NCBI GenBank assembly: GCA_026874595.1
Contig: CM049317.1
Span: 9,396,382-9,460,381, forward strand
Length of the DNA stretch: 64,000 nucleotides
Direction: 5' to 3'
Source of the DNA: Sipunculus nudus
Lineage: Eukaryota; Annelida; Sipuncula; Golfingiida; Sipunculidae
Shown: one piece after another, positions 50,801 to 60,205 of the stretch
Numbering within the stretch: position 1 is the first letter of the stretch
Layout: each line of letters begins with the position of its first letter
Notes under the pieces: model-generated
Database searches by the model: none
Told to the model about the DNA's origin: nothing
The model's input: the letters and a program-made list of their open reading frames with translations, nothing else
Position numbers and translations under genes: made by a program

Positions 50801-53800
50801 AAAATTACTACTCTGTGAATGATATATTGGCCTTGATGAAATCACCTGGTATTGCTGTGTCAGGGATGGATCAGTGGGGAGGGGGGCAGTATATGTCGTT
50901 TAACCCCAAAGACAGAGAGAAATTATAAAGTAAGTGTTATACAGAGCCAGAAATAATTATCTTGTTACACTAAATAAAATTTCTTACTCCTAAAATAGAA
51001 AAAAATAAATATTTTATAGTGAGATCATTTTTTTACCAAGTGGGACAAGAAAATTTTTTCTTGTTAGGTAAAGAAAATTTTTCATATGACAAGAATTTTA
51101 TTTTTTTCTGATAAGATAATTTCTTTTCTATCAGAAAAAAGTTATGGCAAGAAATATTATCTTGGTCATTTTATGATTAAGGAAATTTTTCTTCTTATAA
51201 GATAAAGATCTTGTCTTTAAAAATCTAGATATATTATCTTGACTTGAAGCATGCTTAATATAAATAAAAATATATGTAATGAGGATTTCTTGTTTAAAAA
51301 AAAATTTCCATAAAAATTGTAGGTACAGGTATCATTCCCCTGATGTTACCAGTAAGCCCTCTCCTGTCCTGAAATCTGGATCCACCCCTGGTTAAACATG
51401 ATGAGGAAAGCTCTCTTTTTTAGCTCACCTGACTATCAGCTGATCTCTTTTGTACTCTGTCTGTTTATTCCATGAAGCATGGAAAAAGACAAGTCTGCTA
51501 AAAAATTTGCATATGCAAAAATGACACAGAGAAAAAATGCATTTAAAAAGTGGCACAGAGGAAGATGGTAAGAATGTGGCCAAAACAAAATTAGCACAAA
51601 TAAAATATTGGGCATGCAGTATTTTAGTGTGGACAGTATACACTAGTTTGGCTATATACAGCTGTAATACTGAATGTTTATGTTTTCTCAGTTGTTACCA
51701 GCAGAACCAGAATACTTAAATTGTTCATTTTAGTGTTTCAATGCAGTTCATCTCATGCTTCATAATTTTTGGCATTTTTTCATATTTTTGACATTTTTCA
51801 TAATTTTTGTTTTTTCCTGTATTCTTTTTTAATAGTGCTGTAAATTTGTGTATTTCATGGATTATCCAAGTCCTTTAGAATCTTCTCTTTTTAGTTGTGA
51901 ATATTTTATCATAAATTTCTATCCTGAGTACTGACATTTTCACTCCCAATCATAGAAACACAGCAAATTTTGATTCAGCTGCTAATGTTCATTATGGAAT
52001 TAAGTGTCATTCAGTCAGTTTACCAATTTATTTCATTTTTATTTTGCTACAAATGCAAGTTCATCAGAAAATATACTTTCTTGTACATTTATAAAGGAAA
52101 TCCATACAATTCTAGGGCTCAGTTTGATACTTTGTCTTTTTAAAGCCAGGGGCTGCAACAAATATAAAAAAAACACTAAGGCCCAAAAAAGGTATGGTGC
52201 TCAGGCAATGCCCTCGTCAATTTTATCATGTCGCATCAACATTTTTATTTTGATTTCATCTTTCATTAAGATAAAATATTACAATTTTGATAAGATTTCC
52301 TTTGTTATGTCGTGCCTTAACCTGTTTAGCAACAAAATTCTGACATTACCATGCTTTTCCCTGATCATATGACATTAAAAAAAAAATTGCCCATCCGCAC
52401 TGATTTCTGAAAAAAGTGCATAAGCATAAATATAAAATCAGTGAATAAAAAATTTTTACCCAACTTTGGCCATTGCACCTTTTTTTTTCCTGTAAGTACT
52501 TTTTATTTAATTTTCACAGCATATACACATAAGGATTCTATCTGTTACCATCTCAAATTTGAAAATAAAAGCTAGAAAATTAGACTAGTTATTGAAGTTT
52601 TTTGGAGGCTCTTATTGTATTAATTCAATTTCATTGGCACAGCGAAACTCCAGCAAGCCCACTGGGCCACTGTTTTTTTTAGCCTAATTATTTAGAATGT
52701 ATCTGAAATCAAGGTGTTCTCAGTTTGGTTCATCTGACTGCATTCCTGTCCACTGGGGCATTAACCTCTATACATTCTTCTGCCCAGTGATGCTTTCATA
52801 TTTTATTACATTATGCATGTGCTTAGTACAGCTTTTCTAATCATTTAGTCAAGGTGACACATAGCAACACAGGTGCTCTGCTTGATAAACTGCTTATTCA
52901 ACAACACATCAGTGCACTTTACGATGGCTTATTTGGACCCTGACTCAAGACCTTGCCACACCAAAATATCCATTGTACTGACCTTTTTTATTTCACTGAA
53001 GGCAGCCTCATTTGAGCTAAATTGGTCCAGCCAGATGTTCATAATACTCTTTTTAAACATCCATGCATTTTATCAACCATATATGGTCATTGTATTTTTC
53101 AACTTAACATTTACTTGCACATTGTGTTGTGATGTGATTAGGATGTAGATCTAATATTACCTTGGACATCACCAAGGTTGTTTTTTTCATGTGATATATT
53201 GATGATATTTCAGCGAAAATACTGAATATTTAAAAGGAAGTTTCATTTTCAAATTCATCCTGTAACTTGCCATATGCTTATAACCCCAATGTTCCTAAGT
53301 AGGCTGATCAAGTGGGCAAAAATACCCATATCTGAATGATTATTTAGGTAACCAGTTAATATACTTAAAAATTAATAATTCAAGATTTTATTTGAATTGA
53401 CTTCATATATGGCTGAGAGGAGTTTGCATCAACCCAAATCTAGGAGAGCCAGTAGTTAATGCAACTGCCCTGAGACCAATGAAAGCCTGAAGGCAATAAT
53501 ATTTAAAAAAAGACCATTATATTATATTAAGTGTCCAAGCATGTGTTCAACATGTTTTTAACTTTGGCCAAGATTTAACTTGCCCCATATCCCATTCAGA
53601 TACTGAATACAGGACACATGAATGTAAGCACATCTTGTGGATTTCTTTCCACTTTCCAGCAAGCTGATACAGAGGTTTACATACTTGTTACACTGATATA
53701 TAATCAGGCTGTGCTATGGGCTAACCATTTTTAAATGTGCATCTTAGTCAGGATGTGTTATGGTAAACCTGAGGTATGTCTGTCTGTTCATCTGTATGTT

Positions 53801-56800
53801 AATTTTTAGTGTTGCCATGATACCTTAATGGGGCTTTGATGGATTTTCATGAAACTCAACTGACCTACTTACCAATAGATTTTTTTTGCCCAAAGTTTGA
53901 TTAAAGGAAAAAAATCCATACATATTTAATGAGGTCAGAGGTCACTAGGCTACATAGTGGTGTTGCGATAACTTATCAGGAATATGATGGATCCTAATGA
54001 ATTTCTATAGAATTCAGTGAAACCTCACATAGTGACCACATCAGTTTAGCGACCACCTCAAAATAACAAGCACTTTTTCACAGTCCTGATTCTTTTTTGC
54101 TCTTTATATCATACCTCACTTAAATGTCCTCTGTAAAGAAGCAACAACTTTATTGAGGTGAAGTTGGTTGTGGTAATTTTTAGGTTTCATTCTATTAACC
54201 AATATAATGTCTCACCAGAGTTTTATACTATGTATATTTAATGAAGTTAGACGTCACCTGACTGTTACCAAAAATCTGATGGATTATCATGAAGCTCATT
54301 ATTAATATTTACCAATAGAATTTCTCTCTTGAATAAAAAAATATCTGAAAGTTATTAAGTATAGTTCTGAAAAATTATCTGTTTTTTCACTGATTTTCAC
54401 TTTTTTCATTTAGCTTTGTGTAGCAAAATTAATTACATTTTTTTTAAATTTCATATATTGTTCTTAACAGATAAATAGAATCAAGGCAGCAGCACCTTAC
54501 ACGAAAGGTATAATAGAAAATATATACTATTGACATATGCAGCACACTCCTTTGGATCGTTTATCCTTTGAAGATATTTGTACCTGTTTTGTGGCAGGTC
54601 AGCGAGCTGTGAAAGTTTATGTATATGTTTATTTTAGTTGTTCATGGTGTCCTTGGTTTAGTGCATTAGAGGCAATGTTTTATTCACTCTATGTGAACTG
54701 ATTTATTAATACAGGATTTAAGAGTTCATCTGAATAATTATACATTAGCTTTATAATCATGTTTTACACTAAGTGTATGTAGCTTGTATTTCTCAGCTTT
54801 TGGTACCTGTTGACATTAACAAACTGGCATATAATATTTGATATACTTAATATCTCTCATGAAAATTTGTCTGTTTCTTTGTTTAATAATAAACTCAGAA
54901 TTTTTACCTTGTTTTTATCAATAAATGTTGCACAGTTGAAACATGGTTTCAAACATGACCCTTATACACTGTTTAAGTACATGACTATTCATTTTATGAG
55001 CACCTTGAAGTTCACTGAATGTGTAAAAAAACTGTAAAGTGTGTGTACTTCAGGGTTTCTCATAAATTTCTGATTGACTAAGTCATGAACTTTGACATCA
55101 TGTCAAGATCATGTTTGAAATCATGTTTCAAACTGTGAAACATTTATTGATAAAAAATGTTAAAATTCTTAGTTTATTATGATTTTAACCATGATCCTGA
55201 CTTAATGTCAAAGTTCATGACATAGTTATCAGCATTTCTTTGGAAACAATAAAGTGCACACACTTGTATTCAAGGTTAATGCCATTGTCAGTATAAAAGC
55301 TGGGTCTCACTTGTGAAACAAATGCAGCAAATAATATTTATGCTGACTGACTGTATAATACAATTACCGTAGTACTTGTATTGTGACCTTAGGTGCAGCT
55401 GAATTGGACATGACCAGCTATACTTGTGAATGTTTATAATCATTTATCTGAAATCTTCATAAAAATATATTTTCTTGATAATTGTTTATACAATTCCAGA
55501 TATATGTAACATGAAATTAATGATTATAAATAATTAAAATTAGTGAATTTTAACTTTTCCATGGTATTTATTGAATTTAGATTTTGAAATTATTGCATGT
55601 TAGTGTACAAGTGATACCAGATACCTCTATTGATATTGATGTTAAATATTCTTTATATAAAAAATATATATACAGTTTTTAGTTAAAATATAAATACACA
55701 TTTATAATTGTGAAAAAAAGAATATTTATTTGTTTACAGTAAGTTAATGCATGACACTAAGTTAATGCAGGCCATAATAAAAGGTATGGTTCTCAGGCAC
55801 CGCCGATGTCAATTTGGAACCCCAACATCAAAAATTTTGATTTTGGTTTTCCAATTTCAAAAAGATAAAATAGTGAAAAATTTTGATCAGATTCTTGTAT
55901 TTTGTAGCGCTTTTAGACGTGTTAAGCAAAAGATTTTGTTATTATCATGCTTTTTCCTGATCATTTGACATTTCATTGAAACCTACAGAAAAAAGATTTA
56001 AAAAAATTGCCTGCCCACAGCCCTTGAAATTAATTTTGAATTAATCAGTTGGCAGGAGTCCAAAACATCTTGCTTGAATAATGACATGTTTTTTTTTTAT
56101 ACCTAAACATTTATCTTTAAATTTGTTTATCTGAACAAAACTATTATCCACCAAGAATGGCAGCATAATGGCTTCAGTGGGGTCAGGAAGCTGCATCTGA
56201 AATGAGGCAGTGAGACTGTTGACAGAGAGCCACCTACCTGCTAATAATTGGACTTATTCTTCTTGTCAGTTAATAATTGGATGTTAAGCTCTGCAGGTCA
56301 TTGAAAACATAAAAGTCATGGAATTTAAACATAAAATTCAAGCCCTTTAAGTCCTTGAAATTTTTGTTTTGTCCCTCAGGTCATTAAAATTCATGTGAAT
56401 TTGGCCTGCACAGTAAATTTTGATGTTAAGGGGAAAGCAATTTTTTTATATGCATAACTGAAATACTTACATACCCAAATTTTCCATCCTTGAGTAAGTC
56501 CTTTGATGTACAGAGTAAACTTAGAACTGAAGCATATGTGCACATCCCTTATGCCAAGATGTAATCTTAGTAGATTAAATTAGTCTGTAAGTTAGTCATT
56601 ATGATTGGAACAAAGTTTTATACATAACTGAGGTAATTGAAAAATCATTTATTAGTTCCTAGAAAGTCTTGGAAAAAGTCCTAGAATTTCTCTTGGCTTG
56701 AGGAGCAGAAACCCTGGGTGGCCTGCTTGACTTAAGAGGTAATTTTTGTAAATTTTCCAGAAAATAGTATGGTTTTTCTCTGCCCAGGTGGGATGTGTAT

Positions 56801-59487
56801 TTCCCTAATATAATTGTTTCACATTGTTGTTTGGAAATATACAATGTTGAAATATCACAAAGGTAGTAGGTAAATAGATACAGAATAGTATTTCCATATC
56901 TTGTGGTAATATGCAAATAAGTAGCTGTCTGCTGTGTGGCATCTGTGTAATATCAATATGAAAGCATTGTTGTGTCATTCTGGTATGTGCTATGTGTATA
57001 AAATATGTACTACAGGATGTTATACATTGTCATAAGTAATGATACACTTGTAAGAAGGAAATCTCCCTGCTATTTCATGAATGTAATGTATGGAATCCAT
57101 CTTTGATATCCATATAGAGGGGACATCAAAAAGGCCGCAGCATTATGAAGTTTGGGCCCTAAGAGGCCAAAAAAGGTTTGGTTTAAGAGGCACACTTTTC
57201 AGGACTTAGTGCAGCTGTGCAGTTTTGTTTTTACTTTTATATTATAATCTTATGAAAATTTAAATATAAATTTTTTTTTATGCTGGTTATCAAAATTTAC
57301 ATGCATGGTGAATGAGAACCCAAACTTTGTTTTTGTGATACCCATAGTGGCATACCACAAAGTATCAGGAATCGTGCAAGCATTTTCAGCGAAACTGTGA
57401 GCTTTCCTGTGTCCACTGTCATCGTGCGTCCACTGTTATCCATATGTTAACCCTACCAGTATCTCAAAAATCAACAGAACAAGCAGCACCAAATTTCAGG
57501 GAAGAATCAGTCTCATGTCAAATTCTATTGGATCAAGCTTATTTTTGGCTATCTGCATTGATGTAGATTTTACAGGGGAAAGCTAAAAAAAAATTTTAAA
57601 TCTTCTTCTCCTAAACCGTTCTGGCAAAATTTTCAATATTTCACAGAAAAAATTCCAGAAACAATCATTCTCAAGTTTATTCAAATGGTTTCAGTTCGGT
57701 GAATTTTACTATAAGCTGAACTTAGTCATTTGTTTAGTCATTTAATACTTTAGGATCTCCTAGAAATGAGTGGGTGGGTGTTCTCACAAGTTAGTATGTG
57801 AACAGAATGTCACATTAATTCAATGATCCAAATTGAGGTTATACATCAGAATTATACTCATAGGGTCATTATAGGGCTGAGACATACAGGAATGGTCTTA
57901 TTAGAAAGTTAGGGGCTGATACAGGATTTTGTGAAAAGGGGGATGTGGTCCAACCCAGGAAGACTTCTAAGAAATTCTTAATAATGAGGAAATCCTGGAA
58001 AAGGGCTTGTGTATGCTGTCAAAAGTTTGTTTTAAACTAAGTAAAAAAAAGTTTTGGCAGCTGAAAAAAGGGAAGTTCCGACCTCTTAAAACTCCCCATT
58101 CTTTGGATCACCTACTGAAAATCCTCAAAATGTAAATATATATTGAAATTTTTGGTCGCATACATAAACATATACCAGTACAAATAAAAACAATTTAATG
58201 GAGGATGTCAGAGTACAGATATGTAAGTTACCATCAACTCAGTGCTAAACATAAAACACTTCATTATATGCCAAAAAAAAATGTAAATATAAAAAAGACA
58301 GATGTATTGTATAAGGAACCAAGTGATAATATAATAGGTACAGCCATGGTGAATTTGATATTTATGGTAGTCTGAAAAAGGTAGTCTTTATGGACGCCAA
58401 TAAAAAAGATTAAACAATTGTTTCCCACAAGATGGCATCACCTGCATTGAAGTATGCCAGAGTTATTGATGTATGGGTGTTTAATAAATGTGCTTCGGTA
58501 ATGGCTTTAGCAGCCCAAGACAGACATAAAATCAGGTGCGGGATCATATACAAAACATATAAATATAGAAATACCTGTCATAATCTGCACACAAAAGCCT
58601 GGCCCATATTTGATGTTTTTTGTCATAGGAGGAAAATTTGTGATTTATTGGCTTGTACATTAATGGCTTTGTTACTAGATGGCATATTTAATATTCATTT
58701 TGCCATTGTCAAAAGGTCGCAGCAATTTGTGACTACAGCAAGTTACAGTCAAGCAGAATATATGTGATGTGATCAAAGGAAATGCCTAAGCACTTGTTAT
58801 ACTTATAGACACTGTATATAAGGTTTAGTTTAGTTTGACAATGATAGATATTTGGGGGGGGGGGGTGATGGAGGTAAGAATATCAGGTGACCTCTGCATA
58901 TTCATATTGGATTTTATTAATTTTTTTTAGTTTATCTAGAAGTACTTACGGCTTCTTAAGAAGCAATGAGGATATGGTGATGCAGTTATAACTGTCACAA
59001 TCAGCTGAGTGCCATGACCCATGGGTCCCTTGTTTTTTTGCATCACCTTTTTTTATTTTCCATAAGGGAAAATGTTAGCATGTTTATTTTCTAAGTCACT
59101 TGTCTCATCATTTTATATATCATACTCAGTGTATGTGCATGTGTAGGTGTGTGTGTGAGAGAGAGATTGAGAGAGAGAGGATAAAGAAAAGAGAGGGGAA
59201 TGGAGAAAAAGAAAAAGGAAAAGAAGAAAGAGAATGGAGAAGGGAGACAGAAAGAATAATAGAGAAATAGAGAGCAAGGTGAAAGAGAGGAGACAGAGAA
59301 GTAGAGAGAGAGGGGTAGAGAGAAAAAAGGAAAGAAAGGGGAAAGATAGGAGGGGAGAAGCAAAAGGGGAGACAGAAGAAAGAGAGAAAGGGGGAAAAAG
59401 AAGAGAGAGAAAAAGGGTAAAGTAGAGAGATGAGAAAGAGAGAAAAAGAAAAGAAAGTGGAGAGAGAGAGTAATGGAGAGATAGAAA

Positions 59488-59553
<66 letters not shown>

Positions 59554-60029
59554 AAGCACAAGAGGAGACAGTTAGAAATGGGGATGGAAAAGTAGTGGAA
59601 AAAGGAAGGAGATGAAAAGAGGAAAGTTGAGAGAGGAGGAGAGGAAAAGAAGAGATTTTGAGAATGCGTCCTTTTCACTCCTTATAATAGTGAGTAACTT
59701 TCAGAATCTTCAAGATCTATAGGACATTCGTATGTAGGGTTATGAAACCTTTAATGCACTTATAGTTTTACCTTATGTATACCCTAGGTGGTCCTCCCTA
59801 GTTTCAGTATCTGTTGACACCTTTTAGAGTGCACTAGAGTATCCATCCATGATTCATGCAAGACCTGTGATCCCAGGCAGCTTGCCTAGTTATAAATGTT
59901 AAATAAAAGTTACTTAACCTGTCAGTGACTCTATAAAATGTACACCATTTCTTTACAGCTGATTCGCTGCCTTTCCTTCGCACTGTGGGTTTTGACACGG
60001 CAGATGATGACCTGAATGACCCCGACTTG
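20754..60029 (+). CDS. Split gene, unrecognised protein with ubiquitin-binding-like helices and an RG/N-rich middle (8 exons, 3' end not found)
   Basis: Eight exons with GT-AG borders join in one open frame of 325 codons; every junction phase agrees (0, 0, 1, 1, 1, 1, 1, then 0 after exon 8). Residues 11-30 (DHEVARLLQEEEDLRREKED) form an acidic helix like the inverted ubiquitin-interacting motifs of CCDC50-type proteins. Residues 80-105 (DALLASALQ then EQLDLEYALKLAEDE) resemble a UIM, with Ala replacing the usual Ser. Residues 125-260 are rich in Arg, Gly, Asn and Ser (RGARNRGRNS, RGTGARGQGRGSNHRN), as in RNA-binding RG proteins. The last part (DIFPFPLAF, SLPFLRTVGFDTADDD) is hydrophobic-acidic and unknown. 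A cytosolic ubiquitin- and RNA-linked role is only an inference. No stop or poly(A) signal was found, so the gene probably continues beyond exon 8. Confidence 0.8.
20846..21165 (+). repeat. Tandem repeat of the exon 1 / intron 1 boundary
   Basis: The last 28 bases of exon 1 plus its donor and ~27 intron bases are repeated at once with a 55-bp shift (20901-20954). Five more degenerate copies of GACCAGGTGAGAATA follow at about 35-45-bp spacing. Each keeps a 5'-splice-site-like ACCAG|GTGAGAA or close variant: 20874, 20929, about 20962, 21000, 21070, 21108 and 21146. Confidence 0.9.
21525..21671 (+). CDS. Exon 2
   Basis: Acceptor CATATAG ends at 21524; donor CAG|GTTTGT at 21672. 49 codons, phase 0-0. 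Begins SADDAETVHSPSPVAELPQK and ends NCETIDALLASALQ, the last residues forming a helix that continues into exon 3. Confidence 0.85.
21684..21861 (-). mobile_element. CAGTGAAACCTG MITE in intron 2
   Basis: The right end reads CAGGTTTCACTG then TA; the left end is TAGTGGAACCTGTCTGAAAG preceded by TA. The two ends are inverted repeats. Same family as 60421-60596, in opposite orientation. It starts 12 bp after the exon 2 donor. Confidence 0.8.
22191..22350 (+). CDS. Exon 3
   Basis: Acceptor ATAAAATCAG ends at 22190; donor TCAG|GTAGAG at 22351. 53 codons plus one base (phase 0-1). Starts EQLDLEYALKLAEDENVKSG (UIM-like) and ends RGARNRGRNS. Confidence 0.85.
22641..23710. mobile_element. TTTTTAGCTCAGCTGACT-family element, copy 1 (right end unclear)
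   Basis: Opens TTTTTTTAGCTCAGCTGACT, GGGCTATAGCGATGGG, and a GTCCGTC/CTGTCTGTCCG-rich stretch. The interior repeats blocks of the form AAAGGTCAAGGTCACAG and CATCTTTCACATA about every 130 bp. The family's usual terminal CATGGGTCCCTTGTT is not found. Non-coding. Confidence 0.65.
24271..26196 (+). mobile_element. TTTTTAGCTCAGCTGACT-family element, long copy B
   Basis: 1.93 kb from TTTTTAGCTCAGCTGACTAT to CCATAGGTCCCTTGTT, with a (GTCC)n run near the start (24320-24365). Nearly collinear with copy C at 41425-43227. It differs by a C-run of about 27 (25170-25196) and ~100 extra bases (about 25820-25917). No transposase gene was seen. Confidence 0.8.
26360..26866 (+). mobile_element. TTTTTAGCTCAGCTGACT-family element, short copy D
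   Basis: Starts TTTTCAGCTCAGCTGACTTT and ends CCATGGGTCACTTGTT; its interior matches the 22641 copy (GTCCGTC stretch, GGTCAAAGGTCAATGTCAC). Confidence 0.75.
27259..27396 (+). CDS. Exon 4
   Basis: Acceptor TTGCTCTGCAG ends at 27258; donor GGGACA|GTAAGT at 27397. Two lead bases, 45 codons and one base (phase 1-1). Hydrophilic: SRAGQWNGRQTNSWDKEHNG, then GEGEDSQGRTETDGAG and RPRGLRGD. An alternative acceptor CCCAACAG at about 27218 gives an early stop. Confidence 0.75.
27480..28185 (+). repeat. Monomeric ~17-bp repeats flanking the satellite (left)
   Basis: Diverged single copies of CACCTCTCTATTACAGA and relatives at 27490-27560 and 28100-28185, with ordinary intron DNA between. Confidence 0.75.
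28186..37510 (+). repeat. 96-bp higher-order satellite, about 97 units
   Basis: The repeat period is 96 bp (the same word at 28186, 28282, 28378). One unit divides into six related pieces of 17, 13, 17, 17, 15 and 17 bp: CATACCACTTTAACAGA, CATCTATTACAGA, CACCTGCCTATTACAGA, CACCTCTCTGCTACAGA, CATCTCTATCACATT and CACCTGTCGAATACAGG. Some units have one or more extra CACCTGCCTATTACAGA pieces. Because 96 is three times 32, long open frames (up to 614 codons) persist by arithmetic; they are not genes. The array fills most of the intron between exons 4 and 5. Confidence 0.97.
37520..37950 (+). repeat. Monomeric ~17-bp repeats flanking the satellite (right)
   Basis: Diverged units such as CACCTCTCTATTACATA and CATCTCTATTACATA, not arranged in 96-bp blocks. 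Confidence 0.75.
38472..38609 (+). CDS. Exon 5 (RG/N-rich)
   Basis: Acceptor TTTTTCATTCCAG ends at 38471; donor TTCAG|GTAAGT at 38610. Two lead bases, 45 codons, one base (phase 1-1), the same length as exon 4. The in-frame translation is rich in Arg, Gly and Asn (RGTGARGQGRGSNHRN, NARRDNNNS), typical of RG-type RNA-binding or methylated regions. A different frame is also open but does not fit the junctions. Confidence 0.85.
39407..39520. repeat. 32-bp direct repeat and C-rich tract
   Basis: AACTCTGCTTGGTAGGGTTT... is present at 39407-39438 and 39444-39475. It is followed by 39480-39517, where runs of four or five C alternate with single A; the minus strand could form a G-quadruplex. Confidence 0.85.
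40095..40175 (+). CDS. Exon 6
   Basis: Acceptor TATCTTTGTTTAAG ends at 40094; donor GCAAG|GTCAG at 40176. Two lead bases, 26 codons, one base (phase 1-1): RRDGNQHTRNVGTSVENG, then VSMATRLQ. Weaker splice sites than the others, but the phase fits both neighbours. Confidence 0.65.
40778..40897 (+). CDS. Exon 7
   Basis: Acceptor AATTTAATGTAG ends at 40777; donor TTTG|GTAAGC at 40898. Two lead bases, 39 codons, one base (phase 1-1): RDQRNREAQAAVPGIEWAEL, then QGRPVNNNMADIFPFPLAF. The composition is more like a folded or binding segment than exons 4-6. Confidence 0.8.
41425..43227 (+). mobile_element. TTTTTAGCTCAGCTGACT-family element, long copy C
   Basis: Collinear with copy B (24271-26196) in the same orientation, ending CCATGGGTCCCTTGTTT. 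It lies in the intron after exon 7 and is non-coding. Confidence 0.82.
43228..45253. other. Intron DNA, no exon seen
   Basis: Contains an AG-rich stretch (about 44130-44205) and two adjacent open frames (44303-44563, 44560-44808) without recognisable motifs or splice context. A segment near 43590 (ACTTGAAATTAGGTCTCCCTG) matches the interior of the 22641 element family. Confidence 0.45.
45254..45415 (+). mobile_element. Diverged CAGTGAAACCTG-family MITE
   Basis: AAACTTGTCTGATAAGACC ... AAAAGTGGTCTT ... TATTAGACAGGTCA ... GAATGTGAATGTTTGC follows the interior order of the 21684 and 60421 copies, but the termini are decayed. Confidence 0.6.
45590..46440. repeat. ~260-280-bp tandem repeat, about three units
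   Basis: ATAAAATCACTCATATCTC-type words begin at 45748, 46026 and 46286. Each unit also has GGAACCGTTTGACCGAT / AAATTTTGCATATGTAT words and GCGCCACCTACAT. This wording is common in large non-coding transposons of molluscs. Confidence 0.85.
46500..48860. repeat. ~180-bp tandem array, 13 units
   Basis: CTGCAGATATTGG recurs at 46546, 46726, 46905, 47085, 47265, 47442, 47622, 47801, 47981, 48159, 48339, 48518 and 48698 (spacing 177-180). Units share CACATGTACGGACTTTTTTT, AATGACCAGTTACAGATCGA and AAAATTTCATGAAAAATAGA. Two more diverged units lie at 49230-49580. Confidence 0.97.
48868..49230 (+). mobile_element. Start of a GTCCGTC-type non-coding element
   Basis: AGCCCTCAGCTCATAGGCTG ... CTGTCCGTCCGTCTGTCTGT and CTTATATCTCAGGAACCAT are typical opening words of this class. 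The right border merges with the diverged ~180-bp units. Confidence 0.5.
49790..50330. repeat. Repeat element with GGGGTCAAAGGTCAAGG blocks
   Basis: CCTTCACCACAAAGTTGCAG and GTCTGTCCATCCATC open it. Three blocks of about 130 bp contain GGTCAAAGGTCAAGG and CAGTCTYACACATACTGCT. Related to the interior of the 22641 element. Confidence 0.65.
50861..51390. mobile_element. hAT-like MITE
   Basis: The left end CAGGGATGGATCAG and right end CTGGATCCACCCCTG are inverted repeats of the CAGGGGYGGATCCAG type. The interior is built of AAGATAATTTCTTTTC / CAAGAAATATTATCTTG words in both orientations. The flanking 8-mers do not match, so a target duplication is not confirmed. Confidence 0.5.
52140..52620. repeat. 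Dispersed repeat fragments
   Basis: 52178-52400 is a diverged copy of 55783-56010 (AAAAGGTATGGTNCTCAGGCA ... CATGCTTTTTCCTGATCAT). 52440-52620 is a diverged piece of element B (matches about 24855-25015: TTTTTTCCTGTAAGTAC, AAAATAAAAGCT). Confidence 0.75.
53780..54330. repeat. Degenerate repeat with GATGGATTTTCATGAAACTC words and a MITE inside
   Basis: GATGGATTTTCATGAAACTC (53838), GATGGATCCTAATGAATTTC (53987) and GATGGATTATCATGAAGCTC (54280) mark three diverged units. Between the last two is a CAGTGAAACCTCACATAGTG MITE (from 54010). Confidence 0.6.
55037..55264. mobile_element. 228-bp foldback MITE
   Basis: The arms at 55037-55116 and 55187-55264 are inverted repeats of about 80 bp; the inner 39 bp match at 34 positions (core GTCATGAACTTTGACAT). 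The outer ends are AAGTGTGTGTACTT and AAGTGCACACACTT. No coding sequence. Confidence 0.8.
55783..56010. repeat. Dispersed repeat, second copy
   Basis: Pairs with 52178-52400 in the same orientation; about 75% identical by eye. Confidence 0.7.
56011..58998. other. Intron DNA, no exon seen
   Basis: Diverged transposon pieces: a GTCCACTGTCATCGTGCGTC stretch near 57410 and a hAT-like AGGGGCTGATACAGGATTTT near 57912. A 111-codon frame at 58432-58767 has no recognisable domain. A G13 run is at 58853-58865. Confidence 0.45.
58999..59037 (+). mobile_element. 3' terminus of a TTTTTAGCTCAGCTGACT-family element
   Basis: ATCAGCTGAGTGCCATGACC and CATGGGTCCCTTGTT match the ends of copies B, C and D; the left end is not identifiable. 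Confidence 0.6.
59156..59665 (+). repeat. Polypurine (GA-rich) tract, about 510 bp
   Basis: Almost entirely A and G on the plus strand, including a (GA)n core at 59485-59543. The minus-strand Ser/Leu-rich open frames over it are artefacts of this composition. Confidence 0.95.
59959..60029 (+). CDS. Exon 8 (last exon identified)
   Basis: Acceptor ATTTCTTTACAG ends at 59958; donor GACTTG|GTAAGG at 60030. Two lead bases and 23 codons (phase 1-0): SLPFLRTVGFDTADDDLNDP, then DL. A strong donor shows the gene goes on, but no further exon could be recognised before 64000. Confidence 0.8.
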
Positions 60030-60205
60030 GTAAGGTTGTTTCAGTTAATCACTCTTCAGGCCAATAAATAATATCTTGGAAATAAATTCCTTGTTATTTC
60101 CAGTGTATCAGATTCCCTCCAGGTAATCAAAATATTTTGTGCTGAAACAATGCGGTGCGAGTGACGAGGGTTTGCTTTACGCACCCAAAATTTCAAGGAG
60201 AGCTG

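Noticed and set aside
58432-58767. 111-codon frame in the last intron
   Set aside because: No recognisable domain, no suitable phase-matched splice sites, and the surrounding DNA is transposon debris.
59091-59678. Minus-strand Ser/Leu-rich frames of 148 and 195 codons
   Set aside because: Products of a simple polypurine tract (CT-rich on the other strand).
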